Shown: positions 1 to 11,115, counted from the first letter of the stretch. The stretch: 64,000 nucleotides of DNA from Silanimonas lenta DSM 16282 (GCF_000429065.1 NZ_AUBD01000008.1:215399-279398); one strand, 5' to 3'. Translations and numbers: made by a program. The notes: generated by a model not told the origin, from the letters alone.

Positions 1-198
1 AACCGTGAACGCGCCATGCGCATGATGCGGACGATCTACTACAACCTCGGCCGCATCTTCGAGATCAGCAAGCGCGAGGGCATCCCCACCTTCCGCGCCG
101 CCGACCGCATGGCCGAGGAGCGCATCAACGCCATCGGCAAGCTCAAGCTGCCGCACCTCGGCTCGGCCCGCCCGCAGTTCATGGGCCGCAAGGGCTGA
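1..198 (+). CDS. ldh: Leucine dehydrogenase, C-terminal end (partial)
   Basis: Only the last 65 residues are inside the window; the frame is open from base 1 to a TGA at 196-198. The tail resembles the C-terminus of Glu/Leu/Phe/Val dehydrogenases of the leucine dehydrogenase type, with a [20 protein letters not shown] block followed by DRMAEERI. The family oxidatively deaminates leucine (and valine/isoleucine) to branched-chain 2-oxo acids with NAD+, feeding the isovaleryl-CoA pathway encoded directly downstream. A 9-bp hairpin follows the stop. The identification rests on the C-terminal segment alone, so substrate preference is inferred from the neighbouring liu genes. Confidence 0.8.
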   Translation, partial: NRERAMRMMRTIYYNLGRIFEISKREGIPTFRAADRMAEERINAIGKLKLPHLGSARPQFMGRKG

Positions 199-218
199 CC
201 CCACCCGCGCTTCACCCC

Positions 219-250
219 GGACCCGGCATCTTCGCCGGGTCCGTCGTTTC
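219..250 (+). terminator. Hairpin after leucine dehydrogenase
   Basis: A perfect 9-bp stem (GGACCCGGC at 219-227 with GCCGGGTCC at 234-242) and six-base loop is followed by a weak T-containing tail (GTCGTTTCC). It lies between the ldh stop and the liuA start and may terminate or attenuate read-through into liuA. Confidence 0.5.
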
Positions 251-272
251 CGGCTCCCCGAACGAGATCCCC

Positions 273-1430
273 ATGCGCCCCTTCCCGCTCTCCGACGACA
301 TCGACGCCCTCCGCGACGCCGTGCGCCGCTTCGCCGAAAGCGAGATCGCGCCGCGCGCCGCGCAGATCGACCACGACAACCTGTTCCCGGCCGACCTGTG
401 GCGCAAGCTGGGCGAAATGGGCCTGCTCGGCATCACCGTGCCGCCCGAATTCGGCGGCAGCGGCATGGGCTACCTTGCCCATCTCGTGGCGATGGAGGAG
501 ATCAGCCGCGCCTCGGGCTCGGTGGGCTTGAGCTACGGCGCGCACTCCAACCTGTGCGTGAGCAACCTCTACGCCAATGGCAACGAAGCGCAGCGGGCGA
601 AGTACCTGCCGAAGCTGTGCAGCGGCGAGTGGGTGGGCGCGCTGGCCATGAGCGAGCCGGGCGCCGGTTCCGACGTGGTGGGCTCGATGGCCTGCCGCGC
701 CGAGAAGAAAGGCGACCGCTGGGTGGCCAACGGCAACAAGATGTGGATCACCAACGGCCCCGAGGCCGATGTGCTGATCGTCTACATGCGCACCGCAGGC
801 AAGGAAGCAGGCAGCCAGTGCATGACCGCCTTCCTCGTCGAGAAGGGCATGAAGGGCTTCTCCACCGCGCAGAAGCTCGACAAGCTCGGCATGCGCGGCA
901 GCAATACCTGCGAGCTGGTGTTCGAGGACTGCGAGATCCCGGACGAAAACGTGCTGGGCGAGGTGAACCAGGGCGTGAAGGTGCTGATGAGCGGTCTCAA
1001 CACCGAGCGCCTCGTGCTCACCGGCGGCCCGCTCGGCCTGATGCAGGCGGCCCTCGACATCGCCCTGCCCTACGTGCGCGAACGCAGGCAATTCGATGCT
1101 CCGGTCGGCAGCTTCGGCATCATGCAGGCCAAGATCGCCGACATGTACACCGCGCTGCAGAGCAGCCGCGCCTTCGCCTACCAGGTGGGCCGCGACTACG
1201 ACGCCGGTCACAAGAGCCGTGTCGACGCCGCCGCCTGCCTGCTGCATGCCTCGGAAGCCGCCGTGCAGGTGGCGCTGGAGGCCATCCAGGCCCTCGGCGG
1301 CAACGGCTACATCAACGAATACCCCACCGGCCGCATCCTGCGCGACGCCAAGCTCTATGCCATCGGTGCCGGCACCAACGAGATCCGCCGCATGCTGATC
1401 GGCCGCGAGCTGTTCGCCGGCAAGGCCTGA
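273..1430 (+). CDS. liuA: Isovaleryl-CoA dehydrogenase
   Basis: A 385-residue FAD acyl-CoA dehydrogenase that oxidises isovaleryl-CoA to 3-methylcrotonyl-CoA in leucine breakdown, passing electrons to ETF. The family signature [10 protein letters not shown] lies near residue 125-134, the FAD-contact MWITNG near 157-162, and the C-terminal GTNEIRR near the end. The likely catalytic base is Glu245 in [13 protein letters not shown], the alternative position used by isovaleryl-CoA dehydrogenases rather than the later Glu of medium/short-chain enzymes; this separates it from generic ACADs. Length matches the family. It sits 74 bp after leucine dehydrogenase and upstream of the other liu genes. Confidence 0.92.
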   Translation: MRPFPLSDDIDALRDAVRRFAESEIAPRAAQIDHDNLFPADLWRKLGEMGLLGITVPPEFGGSGMGYLAHLVAMEEISRASGSVGLSYGAHSNLCVSNLYANGNEAQRAKYLPKLCSGEWVGALAMSEPGAGSDVVGSMACRAEKKGDRWVANGNKMWITNGPEADVLIVYMRTAGKEAGSQCMTAFLVEKGMKGFSTAQKLDKLGMRGSNTCELVFEDCEIPDENVLGEVNQGVKVLMSGLNTERLVLTGGPLGLMQAALDIALPYVRERRQFDAPVGSFGIMQAKIADMYTALQSSRAFAYQVGRDYDAGHKSRVDAAACLLHASEAAVQVALEAIQALGGNGYINEYPTGRILRDAKLYAIGAGTNEIRRMLIGRELFAGKA

Positions 1431-1456
1431 TCGCCCTGCCCGAAGCCCCGGCGCAG

Positions 1457-1499
1457 GGGCTGCATACGTTTGCAGCCCAAACCACCCGGGGCGGATAAT
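1457..1499 (+). promoter_or_regulatory. Candidate promoter and overlapping palindrome before thiolase
   Basis: An inverted repeat GGGCTGCA-6-TGCAGCCC (1457-1478) overlaps a possible -35 TTGCAG (1470-1475). A possible -10 GATAAT lies at 1494-1499 after an 18-bp spacer, 29 bp before the thiolase start. There is no T-tract after the repeat, so an operator reading is more natural than a terminator. Confidence 0.4.
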
Positions 1500-1528
1500 C
1501 GGGCCTTTCCTCCCCGGGACTCCCCACC

Positions 1529-2704
1529 ATGTCGGACATCGTCATCCTCGGCGCCAAGCGCACCGCCCTCGGCGCCCTCCTCGGCCAGTTCACCGGCGTT
1601 CCGGCGCCCACGCTCGGCGCGGCGGCGATCAAGGGCGCGCTCGAGCAGAGCGGCGTGGCGGCCGATGCCGTCTCCGAAGTGATCATGGGCTGCGTGCTGC
1701 CGGCCGGCCTCGGCCAGGCCCCGGCGCGGCAGGCCATGCTCGCGGCCGGCATTCCTGCCGCCGCGGGCGCCACCACGATCAACAAGGTCTGCGGCTCGGG
1801 CATGAAGGCCGTGATGCTGGGTGCCGATCTCATCACCGCCGGCTCGGCCGAGGTCGTGGTGGCCGGCGGCATGGAGAGCATGACCAACGCCCCGCATCTG
1901 CTGAACGGCTCGCGCACCGGCATCCGCTACGGCAGCGCCGAGATGCTCGACCACATGGCCTGGGACGGCCTGACCAACCCCTACGACCGGCAACCCATGG
2001 GCGGCTTTGGCGAGCTGTGCGCTGCGAAGTACGGCTTCACCCGCGAGGAGCAGGACGCCTACGCCGCCGAGTCGGTGCGCCGCGCCCAGAGCGCGCAGGC
2101 GGCGGGCATCTTCAAGGACGAGATCGTCCCCGTCATCGTCGCCGGCAAGAAGGGCGAGGTTGCCATCGACCAGGACGAGCAGCCGGGCCGCTGCAACATC
2201 GAGAAGATCCCTACGCTGAAGCCCGCCTTCAAGAAGGACGGCACGATCACCGCCGCCGCGTCTTCCTCGATCAACGACGGCGCCGCCGCTCTGGTGCTGG
2301 CCTCGACCGGGAAGGCCAAGGCCCTCGGCGCGAAGCCGCTGGCCCGCATCGTGGCCCACGCCACCCATTCGCAGGCGCCGGAGTGGTTCACCACCGCCCC
2401 GGTGGGCGCCATCCAGAAGGTGCTGGACAAGGCCGGCTGGACGGTGGACTCGGTCGACCTGTTCGAGGTGAACGAGGCCTTCGCGGTGGTGGCCATGGCG
2501 CCGATGCGCGAACTGGGCATCGCGCACGCCAGGCTGAATATCCACGGCGGCGCCTGTGCGCTCGGCCATCCGATCGGTGCTACCGGCGCCCGGCTGATCG
2601 TCACCCTGCTGAACGCGCTGGCGAAAACCGGCGGCAAGCGCGGCGTGGCGGCCCTCTGCATCGGCGGCGGCGAGGCCACGGCGGTGGCGGTGGAACTGGC
2701 CTGA
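1529..2704 (+). CDS. Acetyl-CoA C-acetyltransferase (thiolase)
   Basis: A 391-residue type II thiolase catalysing acetoacetyl-CoA + CoA to two acetyl-CoA, or the reverse condensation. Visible active-site elements are the nucleophile Cys88 in NKVCGSGMKAV, His347 in GHPIGATGAR and Cys377 in ALCIGGGEATAV; the GGMESMTNAP block is also present. Length is typical. Within a leucine catabolic cluster it would finish acetoacetate use after HMG-CoA lyase; a beta-ketothiolase role in isoleucine degradation is also possible, helped by the type-10-like SDR at 13.2 kb. It has its own candidate promoter and is followed by a hairpin plus T-run at 2796-2822. Confidence 0.9.
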   Translation: MSDIVILGAKRTALGALLGQFTGVPAPTLGAAAIKGALEQSGVAADAVSEVIMGCVLPAGLGQAPARQAMLAAGIPAAAGATTINKVCGSGMKAVMLGADLITAGSAEVVVAGGMESMTNAPHLLNGSRTGIRYGSAEMLDHMAWDGLTNPYDRQPMGGFGELCAAKYGFTREEQDAYAAESVRRAQSAQAAGIFKDEIVPVIVAGKKGEVAIDQDEQPGRCNIEKIPTLKPAFKKDGTITAAASSSINDGAAALVLASTGKAKALGAKPLARIVAHATHSQAPEWFTTAPVGAIQKVLDKAGWTVDSVDLFEVNEAFAVVAMAPMRELGIAHARLNIHGGACALGHPIGATGARLIVTLLNALAKTGGKRGVAALCIGGGEATAVAVELA

Positions 2705-2795
2705 GGCCGCCAGCAAACCCCCAGCTTCCCCGCCCGGCGGTCGGCAGGGGTGAACGGGGCTTGACTGCCTTCGCGTTCTTGTCATCATTGGCGGG

Positions 2796-2822
2796 AACGT
2801 GTGGCGGTCGCCGCACGTTTTT
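2796..2822 (+). terminator. Hairpin plus T-run between thiolase and lipoprotein
   Basis: An 11-bp stem with one G-U pair (AACGTGTGGCG at 2796-2806, CGCCGCACGTT at 2809-2819) runs into five T residues (2818-2822). It most likely terminates the thiolase transcript. A TTGACT (2761) with a CATCAT 16 bp further on lies upstream, so attenuation of a lipoprotein transcript is a second possibility. Confidence 0.55.
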
Positions 2823-2861
2823 CGTATTCCCCAACCCTGTTGTTGACGAGGACGCACTCCC

Positions 2862-3146
2862 ATGTCGCTGAACAAGTCGCTGCTCGCCCTGGCCGTTGCC
2901 CTGGCCCTGGCCGCCTGCTCCAAGCCGGCCGAAGAGGCCCCGGCCGCCGAGGCCGCCCCCGCTGCCGCCCCGGCCGAAGCTGCGCCGGCCGAGGCTGCTC
3001 CGGCTGCCCCGGCCGAAGAGGCCGCTGCCCCCGCCGAGGGCGAGATGGCTCCGGCCGAAGAAGCCGCGCCGGTCGAAGGCGAGGCTGCCCCCGCCGAGGC
3101 CGCTCCGGCCGAGGAGCCGAAGCCGGAGGAGACCCCGGCTGCCTGA
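2862..3146 (+). CDS. Small Ala/Pro/Glu-rich lipoprotein
   Basis: A 94-residue protein with a short signal peptide and lipobox LAAC, so the predicted mature N-terminus is lipidated Cys19. Everything after that is low-complexity sequence built almost only from Ala, Pro and Glu (PAEEAP, PAEAAP, PAEGEM-like units), strongly acidic, with no recognisable domain. Such a tail is likely extended and unfolded in the periplasm or at the outer membrane. The start is supported by GACGAGGAC just upstream. A strong intrinsic terminator directly follows. It is a single-gene unit inside the liu region with no evident functional link to leucine catabolism; function unknown. Confidence 0.75.
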   Translation: MSLNKSLLALAVALALAACSKPAEEAPAAEAAPAAAPAEAAPAEAAPAAPAEEAAAPAEGEMAPAEEAAPVEGEAAPAEAAPAEEPKPEETPAA

Positions 3147-3170
3147 TCGCCACGCGATCACGCTGCACCC

Positions 3171-3205
3171 GAAACCGCCGGGGAAACCCGGCGGTTTCGT
3201 TTTTG
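3171..3205 (+). terminator. Intrinsic terminator after lipoprotein gene
   Basis: A near-perfect GC-rich stem (GAAACCGCCGG paired with CCGGCGGTTTC) is followed by GTTTTT, a classical rho-independent terminator 25 bp after the stop codon. Confidence 0.88.
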
Positions 3206-3280
3206 CGGCCTCCCTGCCCACGACCCTGCGGGGCGCGAGCAGCTACCATCGGCGCTTTCCCTCGCGCCGGTCCCTGCCCC

Positions 3281-4903
3281 ATGCCCCTGCTGCGAAGCCA
3301 GATCGATCCCCGCTCCGGGGACTTCCTCGCCAACGACGCCCATCTGCGCGGCCTGGTCGCCGAGCTCGAACAGCGCCTGGCCCGTGCGGCCCGAGGCGGC
3401 GGCGAGAAGGCACGGGCGAAACACACCGAGCGCGGCAAGCTGCTGCCGCGCGAGCGCATCGAGGCCCTGCTCGACCCTGGCTCGCCCTTCCTCGAGATCG
3501 CACCGCTGGCCGCCGAGGGCCTGTACGAGGGCGCGGCGCCGGCGGCCGGGATCATCTGCGGCATCGGCAACGTGCATGGCCAGCAGGTGATGGTGGTGGC
3601 CAACGACGCCACGGTGAAGGGCGGCACCTACTTCCCGATGACGGTGAAAAAGCACCTGCGGGCGCAGGAGGTGGCGCTGGAGAACCGCCTGCCCTGCGTC
3701 TACCTCGTCGATTCCGGTGGCGCCTTCCTGCCGCTGCAGGACGAGGTGTTCCCGGACAAGGAACACTTCGGCCGCATCTTCTACAACCAGGCGCGGATGA
3801 GCGGGCTTGGCATCCCGCAGGTGGCGGTGGTGATGGGCAGCTGCACGGCCGGCGGAGCCTATGTGCCAGCAATGTGCGACGAGTCGATCATCGTCAGGGA
3901 GCAGGGCACGATCTTCCTCGGCGGCCCGCCGCTGGTGAAGGCCGCCACCGGCGAAGTGGTGGATGCCGAGGCGCTGGGCGGCGCCGATGTGCATACCCGC
4001 ATCTCCGGCGTGGCCGACCACTACGCCGAAGACGACCGCCATGCGCTCTCCATCGCCCGCGACGTGCTGTTCCACCTGAACCGCAGGAAATCGCCCTCGG
4101 TGGCGGTGCAGCCGGTGCGCGAACCCCTCTACCCGGCCGAGCAGCTCTACGGCGTGGTGCCGAAGGACACCCGCAGGCCCTTCGACATCCGCGAGGTGAT
4201 CGCCCGCCTCGTGGACGGCAGCGAGTTCCAGGAATTCAAGGCGCGCTACGGCACCACCCTGGTCTGCGGCTTCGCCCACCTGCACGGCTACCCCGTGGGC
4301 ATCGTCGCCAACAACGGCATCCTGTTCGCCGAAAGCGCGCTGAAAGGGGCGCACTTCATCGAGCTTTGCAACCAGCGCAACATCCCGCTGGTGTTCCTGC
4401 AGAACATCACCGGCTTCATGGTGGGCCGGAAGTACGAGAATGCCGGCATCGCCAAGGACGGGGCGAAGATGGTCACCGCCGTGGCCTGCTCGCACGTGCC
4501 GAAGTTCACCGTGGTGATCGGCGGCAGCTTCGGCGCCGGCAATTACGCCATGTGCGGCCGCGCCTATGGCGCCCGCTTCCTGTGGATGTGGCCGAACGCC
4601 CGCATCAGCGTGATGGGCGGCGAGCAGGCCGCCAGCGTGCTCGCCACGGTGAAGCGCGACGGCCTCGAGGCCGCCGGCAAGACCTGGAGCGCCGAGGAGG
4701 AGGAGGCCTTCAAGGCGCCGATCCGCGAGCAGTACGAGACCCAGGGCAATCCGTATTACGCCACGGCGCGACTGTGGGACGACGGCATCATCGATCCTGC
4801 CGATACGCGGCGCGTGCTGGGACTTGCCCTCTCTGCCGCGCTCAATGCCCCGATCGAGCGCACCACCACCACCGAGCAGCGCTACGGCGTGTTCCGCATG
4901 TGA
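3281..4903 (+). CDS. liuB: Methylcrotonyl-CoA carboxylase, carboxyltransferase (beta) subunit
   Basis: A 540-residue acyl-CoA carboxyltransferase that moves CO2 from carboxybiotin on LiuD to 3-methylcrotonyl-CoA, giving 3-methylglutaconyl-CoA. The N-terminal half carries the [22 protein letters not shown] block (here [19 protein letters not shown]), with [17 protein letters not shown] typical of MCC-beta. The C-terminal half carries [15 protein letters not shown] and [17 protein letters not shown] chose the ATG at 3281 ([10 protein letters not shown]), which matches the usual MCC-beta start; the frame is open further upstream but runs through the lipoprotein gene. Its 3' end overlaps the opposite-strand small gene by 22 bp. 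Its partner liuD lies 3.3 kb away, beyond the feo operon. Confidence 0.93.
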   Translation: MPLLRSQIDPRSGDFLANDAHLRGLVAELEQRLARAARGGGEKARAKHTERGKLLPRERIEALLDPGSPFLEIAPLAAEGLYEGAAPAAGIICGIGNVHGQQVMVVANDATVKGGTYFPMTVKKHLRAQEVALENRLPCVYLVDSGGAFLPLQDEVFPDKEHFGRIFYNQARMSGLGIPQVAVVMGSCTAGGAYVPAMCDESIIVREQGTIFLGGPPLVKAATGEVVDAEALGGADVHTRISGVADHYAEDDRHALSIARDVLFHLNRRKSPSVAVQPVREPLYPAEQLYGVVPKDTRRPFDIREVIARLVDGSEFQEFKARYGTTLVCGFAHLHGYPVGIVANNGILFAESALKGAHFIELCNQRNIPLVFLQNITGFMVGRKYENAGIAKDGAKMVTAVACSHVPKFTVVIGGSFGAGNYAMCGRAYGARFLWMWPNARISVMGGEQAASVLATVKRDGLEAAGKTWSAEEEEAFKAPIREQYETQGNPYYATARLWDDGIIDPADTRRVLGLALSAALNAPIERTTTTEQRYGVFRM

Positions 4904-5190
4904 TCCGCGGGGCGCGGGGCGCAGCCGGCCTTCTGGCAGGCACCGCAGGCAGTCCCGCCGCTGCCGGCGGGCGGCGGGGGGGCCACCCAGCGGCCCAGCA
5001 TCCGCACGAAGGGAGCGCGCCCTGCCAGCAGGCGGCGGGCCAGCCCGAGGCGCAGGCGCCGCAGCAGCCCGGGGGCGCGGTCGTGCAGCACATGGAGCGC
5101 CGCGGCGAATACCGCCAGCGCCACCAGGACCTGTTGCCACAGGGGCCCGGAGGCCGGGGCGGTGGCGATCATGGCATGTCCGTCCGGCAT
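4882..5190 (-). CDS. Small membrane protein downstream of feoB (DUF6587-like)
   Basis: A 102-residue protein with one hydrophobic segment (about residues 19-36), a basic arginine-rich stretch (37-68) and a Cys-containing tail with Cys82, Cys85 and Cys90 ([12 protein letters not shown]). This matches the small DUF6587-type proteins commonly found behind feoB in xanthomonads, as I recall the family. The start at 5190 is only 10 bp after feoB and is preceded by GAGGGCGGGG, a good ribosome-binding site; the longer open frame is rejected. The position suggests a FeoC-like accessory role, perhaps binding iron or a cluster through the cysteines; this is inference. It overlaps the end of convergent liuB. 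Confidence 0.7.
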   Translation of the reverse strand: MPDGHAMIATAPASGPLWQQVLVALAVFAAALHVLHDRAPGLLRRLRLGLARRLLAGRAPFVRMLGRWVAPPPPAGSGGTACGACQKAGCAPRPADHMRNTP

Positions 5191-5200
5191 CCCCCCGCCC

Positions 5201-7069
5201 TCACCCGGCCCCGAGCGCCACGGCCAGCTGGTAGGTGAGCAGGGCGGCGAGATAGGCCAGGGCGAACAGGTAGCCCGCCGCGAACGCGGTCTTGCGCCAG
5301 CTGCCGGTTTCGCGCCGCAGGGTGGCAAGGGTGCTGATGCACTGCGGGGCATAGATGAACCAGACCAGCAGGGCGAGGGCGGTGGCCAGCGACCAGTCGT
5401 GGGCGATCAGCGGCGCCAGGGCGCCGGCGGCATCCGCGTCCGTGGCGGAGAGGGCATAGACCGTGGCCAGGGCCGAGACCGCCACCTCGCGCGCCGCCAT
5501 GGCGGGCACCAGGGCCACGCAGACCTGCCAGGGAAAGCCGAGCGGGGCGAACAGCGGGGCGATGAAGTGGCCGATGCGGCCGGCGAAGCTGTGGTCGATC
5601 GCCGTCGCCGCGCCTTCGGGGGGCGCGGGATAACTGGCGAGGAACCAGAGCAGCACGGTGAGGGCCAGCAGGATCCCGCCGACGCGGCGCAGGAAGATCG
5701 TGGCCCGCTCGGCAAGACCGAGAGCGAGATCGCGCGGATGCGGCCAGCGGTAGGCGGGAAGTTCCAGCAGCAATGCCGCCTCGCGGCGGTCGCGCCGCCA
5801 ACGCTTCGAAAACCAGGCCACGGCCAGCGCCGAGAGGATGCCGGCCAGGTACAGGCCGAACAGCACCAGCCCCTGCAGCTTGAGTCCCCCCGGCAGATCG
5901 CGCCGCGGAATGAAGGCGCCGATCAGCAGGGCGTACACCGGCAGGCGGGCCGAGCAGGTCATCAGCGGGGCCACCAGCTGGGTGGCGAAGCGGTCGCGCG
6001 GGTCCTGGATGCTGCGCGTGGCCATGATGCCGGGCACGGCGCAGGCGAAGCTGGAGAGCAGCGGGATGAAGCTGCGCCCGGACAGGCCGGCGGCACGCAT
6101 CGGACGGTCGAGCAGGAAGGCCGCGCGCGGCAGGTAGCCACTCTCCTCGAGCACGAGGATGAAGAGGAACAGGATCAGGATCTGCGGCAGGAAGACCAGC
6201 ACGGCCCCGAGACCGGAGAAGACGCCATCCACCAGCAGGCTGCGCAGCGGCCCTTCCGGCATCCAGGCCGCCACGCCCTCGCCCGCCCAGGCCGTGGCCG
6301 CCTCGATGCCGGCCACCAGGGGCTCGGCCCAGGCATAGACGGCCTGGAAGACGAAGAACATCAGCAGGGCGAAGATCAGGTAGCCGAACAACGGATGCAG
6401 CAGCCAGCGGTCGAGGCGATCCTCGAGGCTCATGGAGTCTTCCGGCGCCTCCACGGCCGCGGCGAGCAGCCGCTGCACCTCGGCATGGGCCGCGGCCTCG
6501 TCCGCCGGGGGCGGCAGCGCAGGCACGCAGGCCCGGCCGGTCTCGAGCGCGTCCACGAGCGCGTCGGCCCCACCGCGGCGTACCGCCACCGTCGGCAGCA
6601 CCGGCACTCCGAGTTCCGCGGCGAGACGCGCAAGATCGATGCGCAGGCCACGCCGCCTGGCGGCGTCCATCTGGTTCAGCGCCACCAGCATCGGCCGCCC
6701 CAGGGCCCGCAGCTCCAGCACGAAGCGCAGATGCAGGCGCAGATGGGTGGCATCGACCACGCAGACGATGGCATCGGGCGCCGGCTCGCCCGGATACATG
6801 CCGCGCAGCAGGTCGCGGGTCACCGCCTCGTCGAGGCTGGCCGGGCGCAGGCTGTAGCTGCCCGGCAGGTCGAGCAGCAGCAGCTCCTGCCCGGAAGGCA
6901 GGCGCAGCCGGCCCTCCTTGCGCTCCACCGTGACCCCGGCGTAGTTCGCCACCTTCTGGCGGCTGCCAGTGAGGCGGTTGAACAGGGCGGTCTTGCCGGC
7001 ATTGGGATTGCCCACCAGGGCCACGCGCCGCGGCCGGGCCGCGGTGGAAGGAGTAACGGCGCAGTCCAT
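5201..7069 (-). CDS. feoB: Ferrous iron transporter FeoB
   Basis: A 622-residue inner-membrane Fe(II) transporter with an N-terminal G-protein domain: G1 GNPNAGKT at residues 20-27, a G2 loop around NYAGVTVE, G3 DLPGSYSL near 67 and G4 NQMD. This is followed by a helical spacer and a polytopic membrane domain with two gate regions (PLLSSFACAVPGIMATR and the later AMAAREVAVS). It is shorter than the 770-residue E. coli protein but typical of shorter FeoB types. Its start overlaps the feoA stop (ATGA), and the small Cys protein follows 10 bp downstream, so the three genes are one operon. Confidence 0.95.
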   Translation of the reverse strand: MDCAVTPSTAARPRRVALVGNPNAGKTALFNRLTGSRQKVANYAGVTVERKEGRLRLPSGQELLLLDLPGSYSLRPASLDEAVTRDLLRGMYPGEPAPDAIVCVVDATHLRLHLRFVLELRALGRPMLVALNQMDAARRRGLRIDLARLAAELGVPVLPTVAVRRGGADALVDALETGRACVPALPPPADEAAAHAEVQRLLAAAVEAPEDSMSLEDRLDRWLLHPLFGYLIFALLMFFVFQAVYAWAEPLVAGIEAATAWAGEGVAAWMPEGPLRSLLVDGVFSGLGAVLVFLPQILILFLFILVLEESGYLPRAAFLLDRPMRAAGLSGRSFIPLLSSFACAVPGIMATRSIQDPRDRFATQLVAPLMTCSARLPVYALLIGAFIPRRDLPGGLKLQGLVLFGLYLAGILSALAVAWFSKRWRRDRREAALLLELPAYRWPHPRDLALGLAERATIFLRRVGGILLALTVLLWFLASYPAPPEGAATAIDHSFAGRIGHFIAPLFAPLGFPWQVCVALVPAMAAREVAVSALATVYALSATDADAAGALAPLIAHDWSLATALALLVWFIYAPQCISTLATLRRETGSWRKTAFAAGYLFALAYLAALLTYQLAVALGAG

Positions 7070-7308
7070 CAGGCCTCCGCCTCCACCCGCACCCGCTCGG
7101 CCTCGGCCCGGCGCAGGGCGAAACGGCTGCCGCCGATGCCGACCAGCATCGGATCGCCGCCGAAGGGGGCCAGGGCCAGCAGACGCAGCGGAGCGCCGGG
7201 GATGAAGCCCAGCTCGCGCAGGCGCCGGGCGATGGCATCGGCCGGATGGGCATCGTCCACGGCCACCACCCGTGCCCGCTGGCCCTGCTGCAAATCCCGG
7301 AGACGCAT
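7069..7308 (-). CDS. feoA: Ferrous iron transport accessory protein FeoA
   Basis: A 79-residue SH3-like FeoA protein (MRLRDLQQGQRARVVAV start, LRELGFIPGAPLRLLALAPF core, ending in the FALRRAEAERVRVE strand). FeoA is a small cytosolic partner thought to modulate FeoB. The start at 7308 gives the normal family length; an upstream in-frame ATG at 7368 would begin before the promoter elements and is rejected. It is first in the feo operon, directly behind a perfect TATAAT and a Fur-box-like palindrome. Confidence 0.92.
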   Translation of the reverse strand: MRLRDLQQGQRARVVAVDDAHPADAIARRLRELGFIPGAPLRLLALAPFGGDPMLVGIGGSRFALRRAEAERVRVEAEA

Positions 7309-7318
7309 GCACGCACCT

Positions 7319-7341
7319 TTTGAGAATCGTTCTCGATTATA
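7319..7341 (-). promoter_or_regulatory. feo promoter with Fur-box-like palindrome
   Basis: On the minus strand a perfect TATAAT (complement of 7336-7341) is followed at once by CGAGAACGATTCTCA, whose core GAGAA-CGA-TTCTC is an exact inverted repeat and resembles the Fur 7-1-7 motif. The operator covers the expected transcription start, the usual geometry for iron-dependent repression. No convincing -35 is seen. On the plus strand a TAGAAT at 7380-7385 could be a -10 for liuC. Confidence 0.75.
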
Positions 7342-7427
7342 GCCGCAGACGGGCGCAATGCCGCCCACGGCGCTGCCGCTAGAATCGGCGGGCGCCGACC
7401 CTTCCGGCGCGCTCGCCTGGAGGATGC

Positions 7428-8218
7428 GTGACGGCCCCGATCGACCTGCAACGGCGCGGTAGCAGCGCCTGGCTCATCCTGAACCGCCCCGAGGTGCACA
7501 ATGCCTTCGATGCCAGCCTGATCGCCGCCCTCGTCGAGGCGCTCGACGCCCTGGCCGGCGACGATGCCGTGCGCGCCCTGGTGCTCACGGGCCAGGGCAG
7601 CACCTTCTCCGCCGGCGCCGATCTCCACTGGATGCGCGGCATGGCGAAGGCCAGCGAGGCCGAGAATCTCGATGATTCCCTGGCGCTGGCGCGGCTGATG
7701 CGCACGCTGAACTTCTTTCCGAAGCCGACCATCGCCCGGGTGAATGGCTCGGCCTATGGCGGCGGCGTGGGGCTGGTGGCCTGCTGCGATATCGCCATCG
7801 GCGTCGAGGGCGCGAAGTTCTCGCTCTCCGAGGTCAAGCTCGGCCTGGTGCCGGCGGTGATTTCGCCGTACGTGGTGGCCGCCATCGGCGCGCGGCAGGC
7901 GCGCAGGCTGTTCCAGACGGCGGAAGTCTTCGAGGCGCCGGAAGCGGCGCGCATCGGCCTGCTGCACCGCTGCGTGCCGGCCGCCGGACTGGACGAGGCC
8001 GTCGAGCGCGAACTGCACTGGCTGGGCAAGGGCGGCCCGATCGCCCAGGCCGAAGCCAAGACGCTGGCCCTGCGCATGGGCGGCATGACGCATCAGGACG
8101 CCGAGCGCATCGATGCCGAGAACGCGCGGCTGATCGCCCGCCTGCGCGTCTCGCCGGAAGGACAAGAGGGCCTGGGCGCCTTCCTCGACAAGCGCGCCCC
8201 GCGCTGGGTGGCCGCCTG

Positions 8219-8219
<1 letters not shown>
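7428..8219 (+). CDS. liuC: Methylglutaconyl-CoA hydratase (crotonase family)
   Basis: A 263-residue crotonase-fold enzyme expected to hydrate 3-methylglutaconyl-CoA to HMG-CoA. The first oxyanion-hole segment is FSAGADLHWM and the second is GSAYGGGVGLVACCDIAI, with SLSEVKLGLVPAVISPYV following. The start is a GTG preceded by TGGAGGA at good spacing. Its TGA overlaps the liuD ATG (TGATG), showing translational coupling with the biotin subunit. The family is broad; assignment to the leucine-pathway hydratase rests on this context. A nearby TAGAAT suggests that liuCDE is transcribed separately from liuAB. Confidence 0.88.
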
Positions 8220-10218
<1,999 letters not shown>

Positions 10219-10222
<4 letters not shown>

Positions 10223-11115
10223 TGGCCGCGACGGACTTCGTCCGCATCGTCGAAGTGGGTCCGCGCGACGGCCTGCAGAACGAGAAGGCGATCATCGCCA
10301 CTGCCGACAAGATCGCGCTGATCGAGAAGCTCGCCGCGACGGGCCTGGGCACGGTCGAGGCCACGGCCTTCGTCAGCCCGAAATGGGTGCCGCAGATGGC
10401 CGATGCGGCCGAGGTCTTCTCCGGCGTGGCGAAGCGCGAGGGCGTGCGCTACCCGGTACTGGTGCCGAACCTGCAGGGCTACGAGCGCGCGCGTGCCGTC
10501 GGCGTGACCGAGATCGCGGTGTTCGGCGCGGCTTCCGAGGCCTTCAGCAGGGCAAACATCAATGCCAGTATCGAAGAGTCGCTCACGCGCTTCGCCCCGG
10601 TGCTGGAGGCGGCGAAGCGTGACGGCGTGGCGGTGCGCGGCTACGTTTCCACCGTGCTCGGCTGCCCCTACCAGGGCGAGGTGCCGGTCGCCGACGTGGT
10701 GCGGGTGGCGAAGGCCCTGCATGCCATGGGCTGCTACGAGATCTCGCTCGGCGACACCATCGGTGTTGGCACGCCGCGCAAGGCCCGCGCCATGCTCGAG
10801 GCGGTGGCGGGCGAGGTGCCGATGGCCGCGCTGGCGGTGCACTTCCACGATACCTATGGCCAGGCAGTGGCCAATGTCGCCGCCTGCCTGGAGGCCGGGG
10901 TGCGCGTGGTGGATGCCGCCGTCTCGGGCACCGGCGGCTGCCCCTACGCCAAGGGCGCCAGCGGCAATGTCGCCACCGAGGACATCGTCTACCTCCTCGA
11001 CGGCATGGGCTTCACCCATGGCGTCGATCTCGAGGCCCTGGTCGATACCGGCCGCTGGCTGTCGGCCCTGCTGGGCCGCGAGAGCATGAGCAAGGTGAAC
11101 CGTGCACGCCGCTGA
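10219..11115 (+). CDS. liuE: Hydroxymethylglutaryl-CoA lyase
   Basis: A 298-residue TIM-barrel lyase splitting HMG-CoA into acetyl-CoA and acetoacetate, the last leucine-specific step. Motifs are EVGPRDGLQNE (catalytic Arg/Asp), the metal-binding HFHDTYGQAVAN, and the family signature SGTGGCPYAKGASGN with its reactive Cys. Two adjacent ATGs (10219 and 10222) are possible starts; both overlap the liuD stop. A longer open frame upstream is rejected because it lies within liuD. The 3' end overlaps the GNAT gene by 14 bp, so that gene is probably co-transcribed. Confidence 0.94.

Noticed and set aside
2801..3280. An N-terminal extension of liuB reaching back through the lipoprotein gene
   Set aside because: It would run through the lipoprotein and its terminator in another frame; the ATG at 3281 matches the usual family start.
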